From positions 1 through 26,206 of the forward strand of contig CABSNK010000024.1 of NCBI GenBank assembly GCA_902479075.1: a stretch of 26,206 nucleotides of DNA, in the 5' to 3' direction. This DNA comes from an uncultured Collinsella sp. GTDB taxonomy: Bacteria; Actinomycetota; Coriobacteriia; Coriobacteriales; Coriobacteriaceae. The position numbers were made by a program, and so were the translations under genes. Position 1 is the stretch's first letter, and each line of letters begins with the position of its first letter. The notes beneath the pieces were generated by a model that saw nothing but the letters and a program-made list of their open reading frames with translations, did no database searches and was not told the origin of the DNA. Below, one piece after another: positions 7,899 to 15,270 of the stretch.

Positions 7899-8957
7899 TC
7901 AGCTTTCCTTAACCGTCAGCGAAATCAGGCGGAATGCGATGGTGAGCACCGCCACGCCAATCACACCGGAAAGGATATACATGGCAGCCTGGCCGGCAAA
8001 GCCAAGGCCCTGTTCCTCGGAATAGGCCTGCAGGTAATCACCCGTGGACAGCGCGTCGGCAAAGGTCGGAGTATCGAGGCCGACCGAAGCCTGCAGGCTG
8101 TCGTCGCCAGCCTCCTGAACGGCAGTTGCGGCGCCCTCGGCGTCCCACTCACCCCAGGCGTCACCGGTGGCAAGCAATCCCAGCGGCGTGGCCACCACGA
8201 GCACGGCGACCAAAATGAGCGTGGGAACCAGCGAGGTCTTCTTGACAGCAGCGCCCTCGGCAGCAAGCTGGCCATCGATGGCCTCGGGCCCGACGATAAT
8301 GCTCGGCGCCGTCTTCTTGATAAAGCCGTAGATGGCGGCCGTCGCCACGCCCTCGATCACGCCGGCAACCAGCATATGCGGGATCAACATGGCAGGAATA
8401 GCCACGGACAGCGGGAAGGGGCAGTACAGCGGAGCGCCCGAAGCATTCGTGAAGAGCATCGGCTGAATACCGAACTCGATTGCCGCGCACAGGGCCGCCA
8501 GGCACAGGCCGACCCAGCCGCTTACGATGGCAGAAACCGAGGTGCCCCAGCTCTTGTCGTGCAGACGGCTGTTGAGCGCACGAAACACGATAGCAGCGAC
8601 AAACGGCAGCACAAAGGCCATGTTAAAGCAGTTGGCGCCAAACGACAGAACGCCGCCGTCGCCAAATAGCAGCGCCTGCAGCGCTAGCGCGACCGAGACG
8701 GCAATGGCAGCGGCCTCGGGGCCAAGCAGCAGCGCGATGAGCGCGCCGCCAACGGCGTGACCAGTGGTACCGCCGGGCAGCGGCACGTTAAACATCATGA
8801 GCAAGAAGGAGAATGCGGCGCAGATGCCCAGGAACGCCATGTGCTCGCGATCGAGCGTGGCGCGCACCTTCTTGATGCAGTGAACCCAAACGGGCACCAT
8901 TGCCACCGCCATGACGGCATCGGTCTGCGGAGACAGATAATTATCTGGAATGTGCAT
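7899..8957 (-). CDS. cbiM: ECF nickel/cobalt transporter permease with C-terminal CbiN/NikN-like domain (CbiM/NikM fusion)
   Basis: 352 residues. The N-terminus MHIPDNYLSP matches the invariant MHIPDG start of CbiM/NikM, in which the amino group and His2 bind the metal after insertion in the membrane; Gly is replaced by Asn. About seven hydrophobic segments follow, including the conserved GGTTGHAVGGALIALLLGP. After residue 235 comes a second module (a membrane segment, TPLGLLATGDAWGEW, a polar loop, then a last membrane helix), equivalent to the separate N component, so M and N are fused. No separate cbiN or nikL is present. GGGAGG precedes the ATG. First gene of the operon, behind a promoter with a NikR-type dyad. 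Confidence 0.93.
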   Translation of the reverse strand: MHIPDNYLSPQTDAVMAVAMVPVWVHCIKKVRATLDREHMAFLGICAAFSFLLMMFNVPLPGGTTGHAVGGALIALLLGPEAAAIAVSVALALQALLFGDGGVLSFGANCFNMAFVLPFVAAIVFRALNSRLHDKSWGTSVSAIVSGWVGLCLAALCAAIEFGIQPMLFTNASGAPLYCPFPLSVAIPAMLIPHMLVAGVIEGVATAAIYGFIKKTAPSIIVGPEAIDGQLAAEGAAVKKTSLVPTLILVAVLVVATPLGLLATGDAWGEWDAEGAATAVQEAGDDSLQASVGLDTPTFADALSTGDYLQAYSEEQGLGFAGQAAMYILSGVIGVAVLTIAFRLISLTVKES

Positions 8958-9014
8958 GTACGCCTCCCGGTTATCGGCGCACGGAATTGCAACGCCGCTT
9001 AAATCACCTTAAGA

Positions 9015-9042
9015 GTGTTACGTATTGTTAGATTCGTAACAC
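9015..9042. promoter_or_regulatory. NikR-type operator GTGTTAC-N14-GTAACAC
   Basis: GTGTTAC (9015-9021) and GTAACAC (9036-9042) form a perfect 7+7 dyad with a 14-bp spacer. It lies just downstream of the -10 box of the metal transporter promoter, where a repressor would block transcription. I recall the same half-sites and spacing for NikR of Geobacter-type bacteria; E. coli NikR uses GTATGA-N16-TCATAC. No nikR gene is in the window. Confidence 0.75.
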
Positions 9043-9052
9043 GCCGCGGACT

Positions 9053-9081
9053 ATCATAGCAAAACGGCGCACTGCCGACAA
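9053..9081 (-). promoter_or_regulatory. Promoter of the cbiMQO operon
   Basis: Minus strand TTGTCG (9081-9076), a 17-bp spacer, TATGAT (9058-9053). The start site would fall near 9046, immediately before the operator dyad. The -35 lies in the loop of the pheT terminator hairpin. Confidence 0.65.
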
Positions 9082-9095
9082 AGCAGCACGCCGTT
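9061..9095 (-). terminator. Probable terminator of pheST
   Basis: On the minus strand a 13-bp stem (9095-9083 with 9075-9063; two G-U pairs) closes a 7-nt loop TTTGTCG and runs into TTTTGC. The T-run is short, so efficiency may be modest. It lies 110 bp past the pheT stop, after two further small hairpins (9127-9150 and 9165-9179). Confidence 0.6.
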
Positions 9096-9206
9096 ATGTA
9101 ATGCGCGTGTCATATATGCAGGCTCAGCGGTGCCTTATGTCGAGCACCGCGGTCACGCAGGGTCCCACAGCAACTGTGGAGGGGTCCCGTGCTCCCAGCG
9201 CAGGAC

Positions 9207-11660
9207 CTAGCCGCGGACCTCGCCGTTTACGCCCTTGCACACCTTGGTGACGATCTTCTGGTGCGCTTTTTCGACCTCTTCGCTGGTGAGCGTGTGGTCG
9301 TCGGAGCGATACGTAAGCGCAAAGGCCATGGACTTCTTGCCCACGCCCACGCGGACCGGATCGCGGTAGACGTCGAACAGACGCACACCCTCGAGCAACT
9401 TGCCGCCGGCGCTGGTAATGCGGCGCTCAAGGTCCTCGCAGGTCACGGAGTTATCGACCACGATAGCAAGGTCGTGCTCAACGGCAGGGTACTGCGAGAA
9501 CTCGCGGTAGTTCTCCTGGTTGCGGGCGCCCTTGATCAGCTTGTCCAGATCGAGCTCAAAGGCAACGACGACCTCATCGATGCCCATCGCCTCGCGCGCC
9601 TCGGGGTGAATCTCGCCGACCCAGCCCAGCACGGTGCCGCCGGACAGAACCTCGGCCGCACGACCCGGCTGCAAGAAAGCGTAGCCCTCGCCCTCGACGG
9701 GACGGAAGCGGACCTTCTCGATGCGCAACTGGGCAAGCAGCTCCTCGACAATGCCCTTGCCAAAGAAGAAGCGCAGCTTGCGGTACTTCATGCTCCAGGA
9801 CTGCTCGCTCCACTGGCCCGAGAGCACACCCGCCACGGACTTGGTCTCCTTGGGCAGGCTGGCGTTCTCGCGGCCGTGGAACAGGCTGCCAACCTCGTAC
9901 AGGTGCACGTTGGGCGTGCCGTGGGCCTCGTTATAGGCCACGGATTGCAGCAGGCCCGGCAGCAGCGAACGACGCATCTCGGTCTGCTCGGCTACCAGCG
10001 GATTCATAAGCACCACGGGGCAACCGCGGCCCTCGGTGGACATGCCGATCTTCTCCAGGTCGCCCGGGGCGGCAAAGCCAAAAGTCGTGGTCTCGTTGAG
10101 GCCGCAGGCGCGCAGGATCTCGCCGACCTTACGGGTGAGCTTCTGCTCGCGGGTCAGGCCGCCGATGTGGTTCTTGGCAGCCGGGATGGTCGCCGTCACG
10201 CGGCCCATGCCCCATAGGCGCAGGACCTCCTCGATCAGATCGATCTCGCGCGGCAGGTCGGGGCGGAAGCTCGGCGGGGTGACCATGAAGTCCTCGCCGT
10301 CGCGCTCGACGGTGCAGCCCAGGCGGGTGAGCGAGCGCTCGATAAAGTCGGGCTCGATGTCGGCGCCGCAGATGGCATGCACGCGGGCCAAGCGCAGCTT
10401 GATGCTATCGATGGTCTTGGGCGCGGGGAAAACGTCGACGTAGCCGGGAGCGACCTCGCCGTCGGCGATCTCCTCGATGAGCGCGCAGGTAACGTTGGCG
10501 ACATCCACGCAGCCGGTCTCGTCGACCTGGCGCTCAAAGCGAATGGAGGCGTCGGAGATCAGCGACAGGTCGCGGCTGGTGTGCGAGGTGCGACCGGCGT
10601 TGAAGCAGGCGCTCTCGACCATCACGTCGACGGTGTCGTCCTCGATCTCGGAATCCATGCCGCCCATAACGCCGGCCAGCGCCACGGGACGCTCGCCGTC
10701 GGTGATGAGGCCCATGCCGGCGTCGAGCGTGCGCTCCTCGCCGTCGAGGGTCGTAAACTTCTCGTCCTGTTGGGCGGCGCGAACCACCACGCGACGATGG
10801 CCATCGCGCTCGGCAAAGGTGTCCAGGTCAAAGGCGTGCAGCGGCTGACCGGTGAGCATCATCACATAGTTGGTGATGTCGACGATGTTGTTGTGCGGGC
10901 GCACGCCCAGGGCGTTGAGGCGCTTGACCATCCAGTCGGGCGAGGGGCCGACCTTCACATTGCGCACGATGCGGGCGACATAGCGGTCGCACAGGCCCTC
11001 GTCGGCAATCTCGACCGAAAGCTCGTCGTCGGTCGCGCGGCCAGTCTCCGCCTTGATGGCGGGCAGCTCAACATGGAAATCGCGGTCGAAGATGGCACCG
11101 GTCTCGCGGGCCATGCCAATCATGGACAGGCAGTCGGGACGGTTGGGCGTGATCTCGCAGTCGAGCACGGTGTCGCTCGAGCCCACGTACTCGGCAAACG
11201 GCATGCCGCAGGGCGTATCCTCGGGCAGGATCATGATGCCGGAGTGGTCGCCGCCCAGGCCGAGCTCGCGCGCGGAGCAGTTCATGCCCATGGACACGAC
11301 GCCGCGAAGCTTGCTCTTCTTGATCTTGACGTCGCCGGGAAGCACGGCGCCGATCATAGCCGTGACGATGTGGTCGCCGGCCTCGAAGTTCTGCGCGCCG
11401 CAGACGATCTGCAGCGGAGCAGGGTTGCCGTCGGCGTCGAGATTCTTGTCGCCCACATCGACCGAGCATACATACATGTGGTCGCTATCGGGGTGCGGGG
11501 TCTTGGTGAGCACCTTGGCGGTCACCACGTGGTCGAAGGACTCGCCCACGATGTCGATCGCCTCGACCTCGGTGCCGGTACGGATATATTCGTCCGAAAG
11601 GGTCTTGGGATCCTCCGGAATATCGATCATGGTCTTGAGCCAGTCGTAAGAAACACGCAT
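9207..11660 (-). CDS. pheT: Phenylalanine--tRNA ligase beta subunit
   Basis: 817 residues, normal for the family. Together with PheS it forms the (alpha-beta)2 enzyme that charges tRNA-Phe in the cytoplasm. The domains are in the usual order: N-terminal stretch MRVSYDWLKTMIDIPE, OB-fold tRNA-binding domain at about 40-150, the B3/B4 editing domain at about 210-390 (the HAFDLD region included), the B5 domain at about 400-475, the catalytic-like core (YREFSQYPAVEHDLAIVVD near 710) and the C-terminal anticodon-binding FDX-ACB domain ending in HQKIVTKVCKGVNGEVRG. AAAGGAGA precedes the ATG. It is the second gene after pheS but 184 bp away, a long gap that contains a palindromic element. Confidence 0.97.
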   Translation of the reverse strand: MRVSYDWLKTMIDIPEDPKTLSDEYIRTGTEVEAIDIVGESFDHVVTAKVLTKTPHPDSDHMYVCSVDVGDKNLDADGNPAPLQIVCGAQNFEAGDHIVTAMIGAVLPGDVKIKKSKLRGVVSMGMNCSARELGLGGDHSGIMILPEDTPCGMPFAEYVGSSDTVLDCEITPNRPDCLSMIGMARETGAIFDRDFHVELPAIKAETGRATDDELSVEIADEGLCDRYVARIVRNVKVGPSPDWMVKRLNALGVRPHNNIVDITNYVMMLTGQPLHAFDLDTFAERDGHRRVVVRAAQQDEKFTTLDGEERTLDAGMGLITDGERPVALAGVMGGMDSEIEDDTVDVMVESACFNAGRTSHTSRDLSLISDASIRFERQVDETGCVDVANVTCALIEEIADGEVAPGYVDVFPAPKTIDSIKLRLARVHAICGADIEPDFIERSLTRLGCTVERDGEDFMVTPPSFRPDLPREIDLIEEVLRLWGMGRVTATIPAAKNHIGGLTREQKLTRKVGEILRACGLNETTTFGFAAPGDLEKIGMSTEGRGCPVVLMNPLVAEQTEMRRSLLPGLLQSVAYNEAHGTPNVHLYEVGSLFHGRENASLPKETKSVAGVLSGQWSEQSWSMKYRKLRFFFGKGIVEELLAQLRIEKVRFRPVEGEGYAFLQPGRAAEVLSGGTVLGWVGEIHPEAREAMGIDEVVVAFELDLDKLIKGARNQENYREFSQYPAVEHDLAIVVDNSVTCEDLERRITSAGGKLLEGVRLFDVYRDPVRVGVGKKSMAFALTYRSDDHTLTSEEVEKAHQKIVTKVCKGVNGEVRG

Positions 11661-11743
11661 CTAGCTCTCCTTTCATACTGAAAGCCTGCGAAGAGATGCA
11701 GGTGGAAACTTCAACTTTGTGAACATTCCTTACAAAGCGAGGG

Positions 11744-11836
11744 TTGTCCAAGTGCGACAGATCGGCCCGAAAGAGGAGCGCCGCGTACTTTGGTACGCAA
11801 GCGACGAATGAGCGCCGAGGTGCCGTGCTTGGGCAA
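11744..11836. repeat. Palindromic intergenic element between pheS and pheT
   Basis: The outer ends TTGTCCAAG (11744-11752) and CTTGGGCAA (11828-11836) are complementary at eight of nine positions, and the centre is a perfect hairpin GCGTAC-TTTG-GTACGC (11783-11798). The GC-rich arms between are partly complementary. The whole 93-bp unit looks like a mobile or dispersed hairpin element placed inside an operon, but a second copy is not visible in this window. Confidence 0.5.
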
Positions 11837-11844
11837 GCCGCAGC

Positions 11845-12921
11845 CTAGAACTGATTCAGGAAACGCATATCGCCCGTCATGAGCGTACGCAGGTCGGGCA
11901 GGTCGTAGCGCAGGGCCGCGACGCGCTCGGCGCCAATGCCAAAGGCGAAGCCGGTGTACTTCTCGGGGTCGATGCCGCAGTTGATCAGGACGTTGGGGTC
12001 GACCATGCCGCAGCCCAAGATCTCGATCCAGCCGCTGTGCTTGCAGAAGTTGCAGCCCTTGCCGCCGCACACGTGGCAGCTCACGTCCACCTCGCAGGAA
12101 GGCTCGGTGAAGGGGAAGAAGTGCGGGCGGTAGCGCGTCTTGCGGTCCTCGCCAAACATGCACTTAACAAAGTAGTCGAGCGTGCCCTTAAGATCGCCAA
12201 AGGTGATGCCCTCGTCGACGACCAGGCCCTCGATCTGGTTGAACTGCGGCAGGTGGCAGGCGTCGGCCGTGTCGGGACGGTAGACGGTGCCCGGGCAGAT
12301 CATGTAGATGGGCGGCTTCTGCGACTCCATGGTGTGGATCTGCACGCCCGAAGTCTGGGTGCGCAGCAGTACGTCGGACTCGCCATGGGCGTGAGCCTCG
12401 GGGTGTGCGACGCTGCCAGGGTTGTTGTCGACCACGTAGAAGGTATCGCGGGCCGAGCGGCTCGGGTGATCCATGGGGGCGTTGAGCGCAGTGAAGTTGT
12501 AGTAGGAAGTATCGACCATGGGACCGGACTCGACGGTGTAGCCGATGCCGCAGAAGATGTCCTCGGCCTCCTCGATGATCTGCTTGATCAGGTGCTGGTG
12601 ACCGATCTGCGGACGGATACCCGGCAGGGTAATGTCGACGGCCTCTTGCTCGAGAGCGTGCTTGAGGGCGGCGGCCTTCATCTCGGTGGTGCGCTCGTCG
12701 AGCATGCCCTCGATCAGTTGGCGCATCTCGTTGGCACGCTTGCCCATCACAGGACGATCCTCGGGGGCGAGCTTGCCCATCATACGCATCAGGCCAGTGA
12801 TGCGGCCCTTGCGGCCGAGCAGCTCAACGCGCGCGGCCTCGAGCTTTGCGGCGTCATCGGCGCCTGCGACGAGCTCCTTGGCCTCTTCTTCGAGTTTGAC
12901 CAGATCATCAATCAGACTCAT
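11845..12921 (-). CDS. pheS: Phenylalanine--tRNA ligase alpha subunit
   Basis: 358 residues. The catalytic subunit that activates phenylalanine and transfers it to tRNA-Phe. The N-terminal coiled coil (about 1-85), then HPLxxx-type core: motif 2 region LLRTQTSGVQIHTM, the substrate-facing GTVYRPDTADACHLPQFNQIEG, the strand with FTEPSCEVDVSC, CGGKGCNFCKHSGWIEILGCGMV, and motif 3 GFAFGIGAERVAALRY. The open frame extends further upstream to 13104, but that part is the T-box leader; GGGAAG sits just before the ATG at 12921 (MSLIDDLVKLEEEAKELV), which matches the family start. First gene of pheST, governed by the T-box. Confidence 0.97.
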   Translation of the reverse strand: MSLIDDLVKLEEEAKELVAGADDAAKLEAARVELLGRKGRITGLMRMMGKLAPEDRPVMGKRANEMRQLIEGMLDERTTEMKAAALKHALEQEAVDITLPGIRPQIGHQHLIKQIIEEAEDIFCGIGYTVESGPMVDTSYYNFTALNAPMDHPSRSARDTFYVVDNNPGSVAHPEAHAHGESDVLLRTQTSGVQIHTMESQKPPIYMICPGTVYRPDTADACHLPQFNQIEGLVVDEGITFGDLKGTLDYFVKCMFGEDRKTRYRPHFFPFTEPSCEVDVSCHVCGGKGCNFCKHSGWIEILGCGMVDPNVLINCGIDPEKYTGFAFGIGAERVAALRYDLPDLRTLMTGDMRFLNQF

Positions 12922-13007
12922 GTCTTCCCTTTCGTCTCTCGCGCTCCCCGCTTGCCGAGGCGGCTGCCGCCGTCTGACGTTGCGAAAACGCGGCCCGGTT
13001 CGGTAAC

Positions 13008-13046
13008 AAAAAACCGCCCTCGGGCATGTGCATTGCCCAAGGACGG
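13008..13046 (-). terminator. T-box regulated terminator
   Basis: CCGTCCTTGGGC (13046 downward) pairs with GCCCGAGGGCGG over 12 bp, including two G-U pairs, with a 9-nt loop, followed by TTTTTT at 13013-13008. Its 5' arm is shared with the antiterminator. Confidence 0.9.
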
Positions 13047-13300
13047 TTGAATTCCGCGGTACCACCTTGTTTGACCCGGCGGATGTCTGGCCCGCCGCGC
13101 CCACTCTTTGCCCCTTGTCGCGAGGCTCACGACTTCCCTACTGGGGCTTCGCCGCCGCTGGCCGCGTGCCCGTTGAGGTCGCTGCTCGGGAGTGAACGCT
13201 TGGCCCTTGCCACCGCAGGAAGGCTTGCAGCCCATGACCTTCCCTCTCTTGCCGGCGACGCGACGGGCAAAACCCTCTCCGTCAACGCATTGGGCTATAG
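13008..13300 (-). promoter_or_regulatory. T-box leader of pheST
   Basis: The diagnostic T-box sequence AAGGTGGTACCGCGG is at 13068-13054 (minus strand), followed by a factor-independent terminator. Uncharged tRNA, expected to be tRNA-Phe, binds the UGG bulge and the specifier loop and favours the antiterminator, in which AAGG pairs with CCTT of the CCGTCCTT terminator arm. The 5' part (GACGGAGAGGG near 13284) fits the base of Stem I. I could not assign the specifier codon (UUC expected) with certainty. A -10-like TATCCT lies at 13304-13299; no good -35 is seen. The 5' end is approximate. Confidence 0.9.
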
Positions 13301-13425
13301 GATAACACATTCTGCGAGCATATCGCCGCGTTCCGTTTTGTTCGCACTGGGTACAAGGCGGGTAGCTGTGCAAACTGGCCGTGCGCCCACCCGTGGTGCA
13401 CGGCTCGCGAGATCAAGGATATGGT

Positions 13426-15000
13426 ATGGGAAAGAAACTCGATAAGAAGGCCAAAACCGCCGTGGCCAAGGCCTCTAAGAACGCCAAGGCGGGCAAGGGC
13501 ATCAAGAAGCTCCGCAAGCTCGAGGGCAAGCTGTGGACCCGCGAGTACCTGCTCAAGATTGCCGAGTTTGACGGCGCGACCATTGCCCCCGCCAACGGCG
13601 CCGCAGCGCGCGCCGATGCTATGGGCACCCTTGCCGGCGAGCATCACAAGCTCCTGACCAGCAAAAAGTCCATTGAGCTCGTGCGCTCTCTCGCGCGTGA
13701 GACGGTCGCCGACGGAAAAATCGACGACCCGCAGCTGCTCGACGAGATCCGTGTGCTCGGCCGCGATCAACGCGAGGCCAGCGCCATCCCCACTGAAGAG
13801 GCCGAGGCCTGGACCAGGCTCACCTGCGAGGCCGATGCCGTGTGGCACAAAGCCAAAGCAGCCAACGACTGGGCAAGCTTTGAACCCTATGTGGACAAGA
13901 TCGTCTGCCAGCTCAAGCATCAGGCCGAGCTCATGGACCCCAAGCGCGACCCATACGATGTTTGGCTCGACCAGTACGAGCGCGGCCTTTCTGCCAAGAG
14001 CTTCGACGCGTTTTGCGACGAGGTCAAGGCCACCGTCGTGCCGCTCGTGCACGCCATCGGCGAGCGCGGACAGCAGCCTACTGCCGACTTTTTGCACGCG
14101 CATGTGCCCGAGGCCGCCCAGCGTGCCATGAGCTTCGACCTGATGAAGCTCGTCGGCCTTAACCTGGACGACACCACGCTCGCCTTTACCGAGCATCCGT
14201 TTAGCGAGGGCTTTGCCGTGGGTGACGCGCGCATCGCCACGCACATCTACGAGGACGACTGCATCTCCAATGTCTACAGCATCATCCACGAGGCCGGTCA
14301 CACCATGTACGAGCTGGGCGTGAACCCCGCCTATGCGCGCACGTGCCTGGAGGGCGGCACCTCCATGGGCATCCACGAGAGCCAGAGCCGCTTCTTTGAG
14401 AACACCGTTGGCCGCAGCCGTGCTTTTATGGGCCCGCTGCTCGAGGTGTTGCGCCGTCACGCGCCCGAGGTCTACGGCGACGTGGACGAAGATGCGCTCT
14501 ACCACGCCGTGAACATCGCCCAGCCGTCGCTGATCCGTACCGAGGCCGACGAGCTCACCTACCCGCTGCATATTATGGTGCGCTACGAGATTGAGCGCAT
14601 GCTGTTTGCCGGCGAGGCCACAGCCAAGGACATCCCCGCACTTTGGAATCGCTTTATGGACGAGTACCTGGGCATTCCGGTTCCCGACGACACGCGTGGC
14701 TGCCTGCAGGATACGCACTGGAGCGGCGGCTCGTTTGGCTACTTCCCCACCTATGCGCTGGGCAGCGCCTACGACGCCATGTTCGTGCCGGCCATGTGCC
14801 GCGACGGTGTCGACCTTACCGGTGCCTGCGCGAGCGGCGATTTGGCGTCCGTCCGTGCCTGGCTGGGCGAGCACATTTGGCAGTGGGGCCGTGCCAAGGA
14901 CGCGCCGGAGCTCATCAAGGGCGCCTGCGGCATGGCATTCGACGCCCGCTACTACTGCAGCTACCTGCAGGACAAGTTCACCACGCTCTACGAGCTGTAA
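13426..15000 (+). CDS. M32-family metallocarboxypeptidase (Taq type)
   Basis: 524 residues. Cytoplasmic zinc (or cobalt) enzyme that removes C-terminal amino acids from peptides. The metal site HEAGH is at residues 288-292 and the family motif HESQSRFFEN begins at 317, giving ligands His288, His292 and Glu318. The C-terminal block with QPSLIRTEADELTYPLHIMVRYEIE and DTHWSGGSFGYFPTYALG is also typical. AAGGA lies six bases before the ATG at 13426; a longer frame from 13381 lacks such a site. Unlike most members it begins with about 35 residues packed with Lys and Ala (KKLDKKAKTAVAKASKNAK). It is divergent from the pheST T-box and followed by a GC hairpin. Confidence 0.95.
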   Translation: MGKKLDKKAKTAVAKASKNAKAGKGIKKLRKLEGKLWTREYLLKIAEFDGATIAPANGAAARADAMGTLAGEHHKLLTSKKSIELVRSLARETVADGKIDDPQLLDEIRVLGRDQREASAIPTEEAEAWTRLTCEADAVWHKAKAANDWASFEPYVDKIVCQLKHQAELMDPKRDPYDVWLDQYERGLSAKSFDAFCDEVKATVVPLVHAIGERGQQPTADFLHAHVPEAAQRAMSFDLMKLVGLNLDDTTLAFTEHPFSEGFAVGDARIATHIYEDDCISNVYSIIHEAGHTMYELGVNPAYARTCLEGGTSMGIHESQSRFFENTVGRSRAFMGPLLEVLRRHAPEVYGDVDEDALYHAVNIAQPSLIRTEADELTYPLHIMVRYEIERMLFAGEATAKDIPALWNRFMDEYLGIPVPDDTRGCLQDTHWSGGSFGYFPTYALGSAYDAMFVPAMCRDGVDLTGACASGDLASVRAWLGEHIWQWGRAKDAPELIKGACGMAFDARYYCSYLQDKFTTLYEL

Positions 15001-15025
15001 AGCCTAGGCAACACGCCAACGCAAG

Positions 15026-15059
15026 AGGGGCGCCGCAGGATCTATCCCGCGGCGCCCCT
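15026..15059 (+). terminator. GC-rich hairpin after the M32 peptidase
   Basis: AGGGGCGCCGC (15026-15036) pairs perfectly with GCGGCGCCCCT (15049-15059) around a 12-nt loop, 25 bp past the stop. Only TT follows, so it is a poor intrinsic terminator by the usual rule and may be an RNA-stabilising end. Confidence 0.5.
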
Positions 15060-15077
15060 TCGCACCCAGCCACCAAC

Positions 15078-15270
15078 CCGGCAGTTAGGGACGTTCCTAT
15101 TATGCCGGCAGAAAAGGAACGTCCCTAACTGCCGGATTGGCCGGCAAAGAGTGTCCCAAACGACTAGTCATTTAAGAACGTCCCAAATGGCTAGGTTGCC
15201 CAACAACTAGGTTGACGCCGACGTCTTGGCAACGTCGAGCAGTTACGCGGTTTGGTAAAACCGCGTAACT
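15078..15270. repeat. Cluster of REP-like hairpins
   Basis: Three units in 193 bp. First, a perfect 21-bp stem, 15078-15098 with 15115-15135 (core GCAGTTAGGGACGTTCC), with a 16-nt loop that again contains CCGGCAG. Second, two direct copies of GTCCCAAA-type units (15153-15167 and 15180-15194, 27 bp apart), the second forming a hairpin CTAGTCATTT/AAATGGCTAG. Third, a perfect 13-bp stem AGTTACGCGGTTT/AAACCGCGTAACT (15241-15270, loop GGTA) that overlaps the glmM stop codon. The design resembles REP/BIME clusters. Confidence 0.75.

Noticed and set aside
10377..11681. Long plus-strand frame over pheT
   Set aside because: Antisense shadow with no family match or ribosome site.
12922..13104. N-terminal extension of pheS by 61 residues
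   Set aside because: This part is the T-box terminator and spacer; the start at 12921 has a ribosome site and fits the family.
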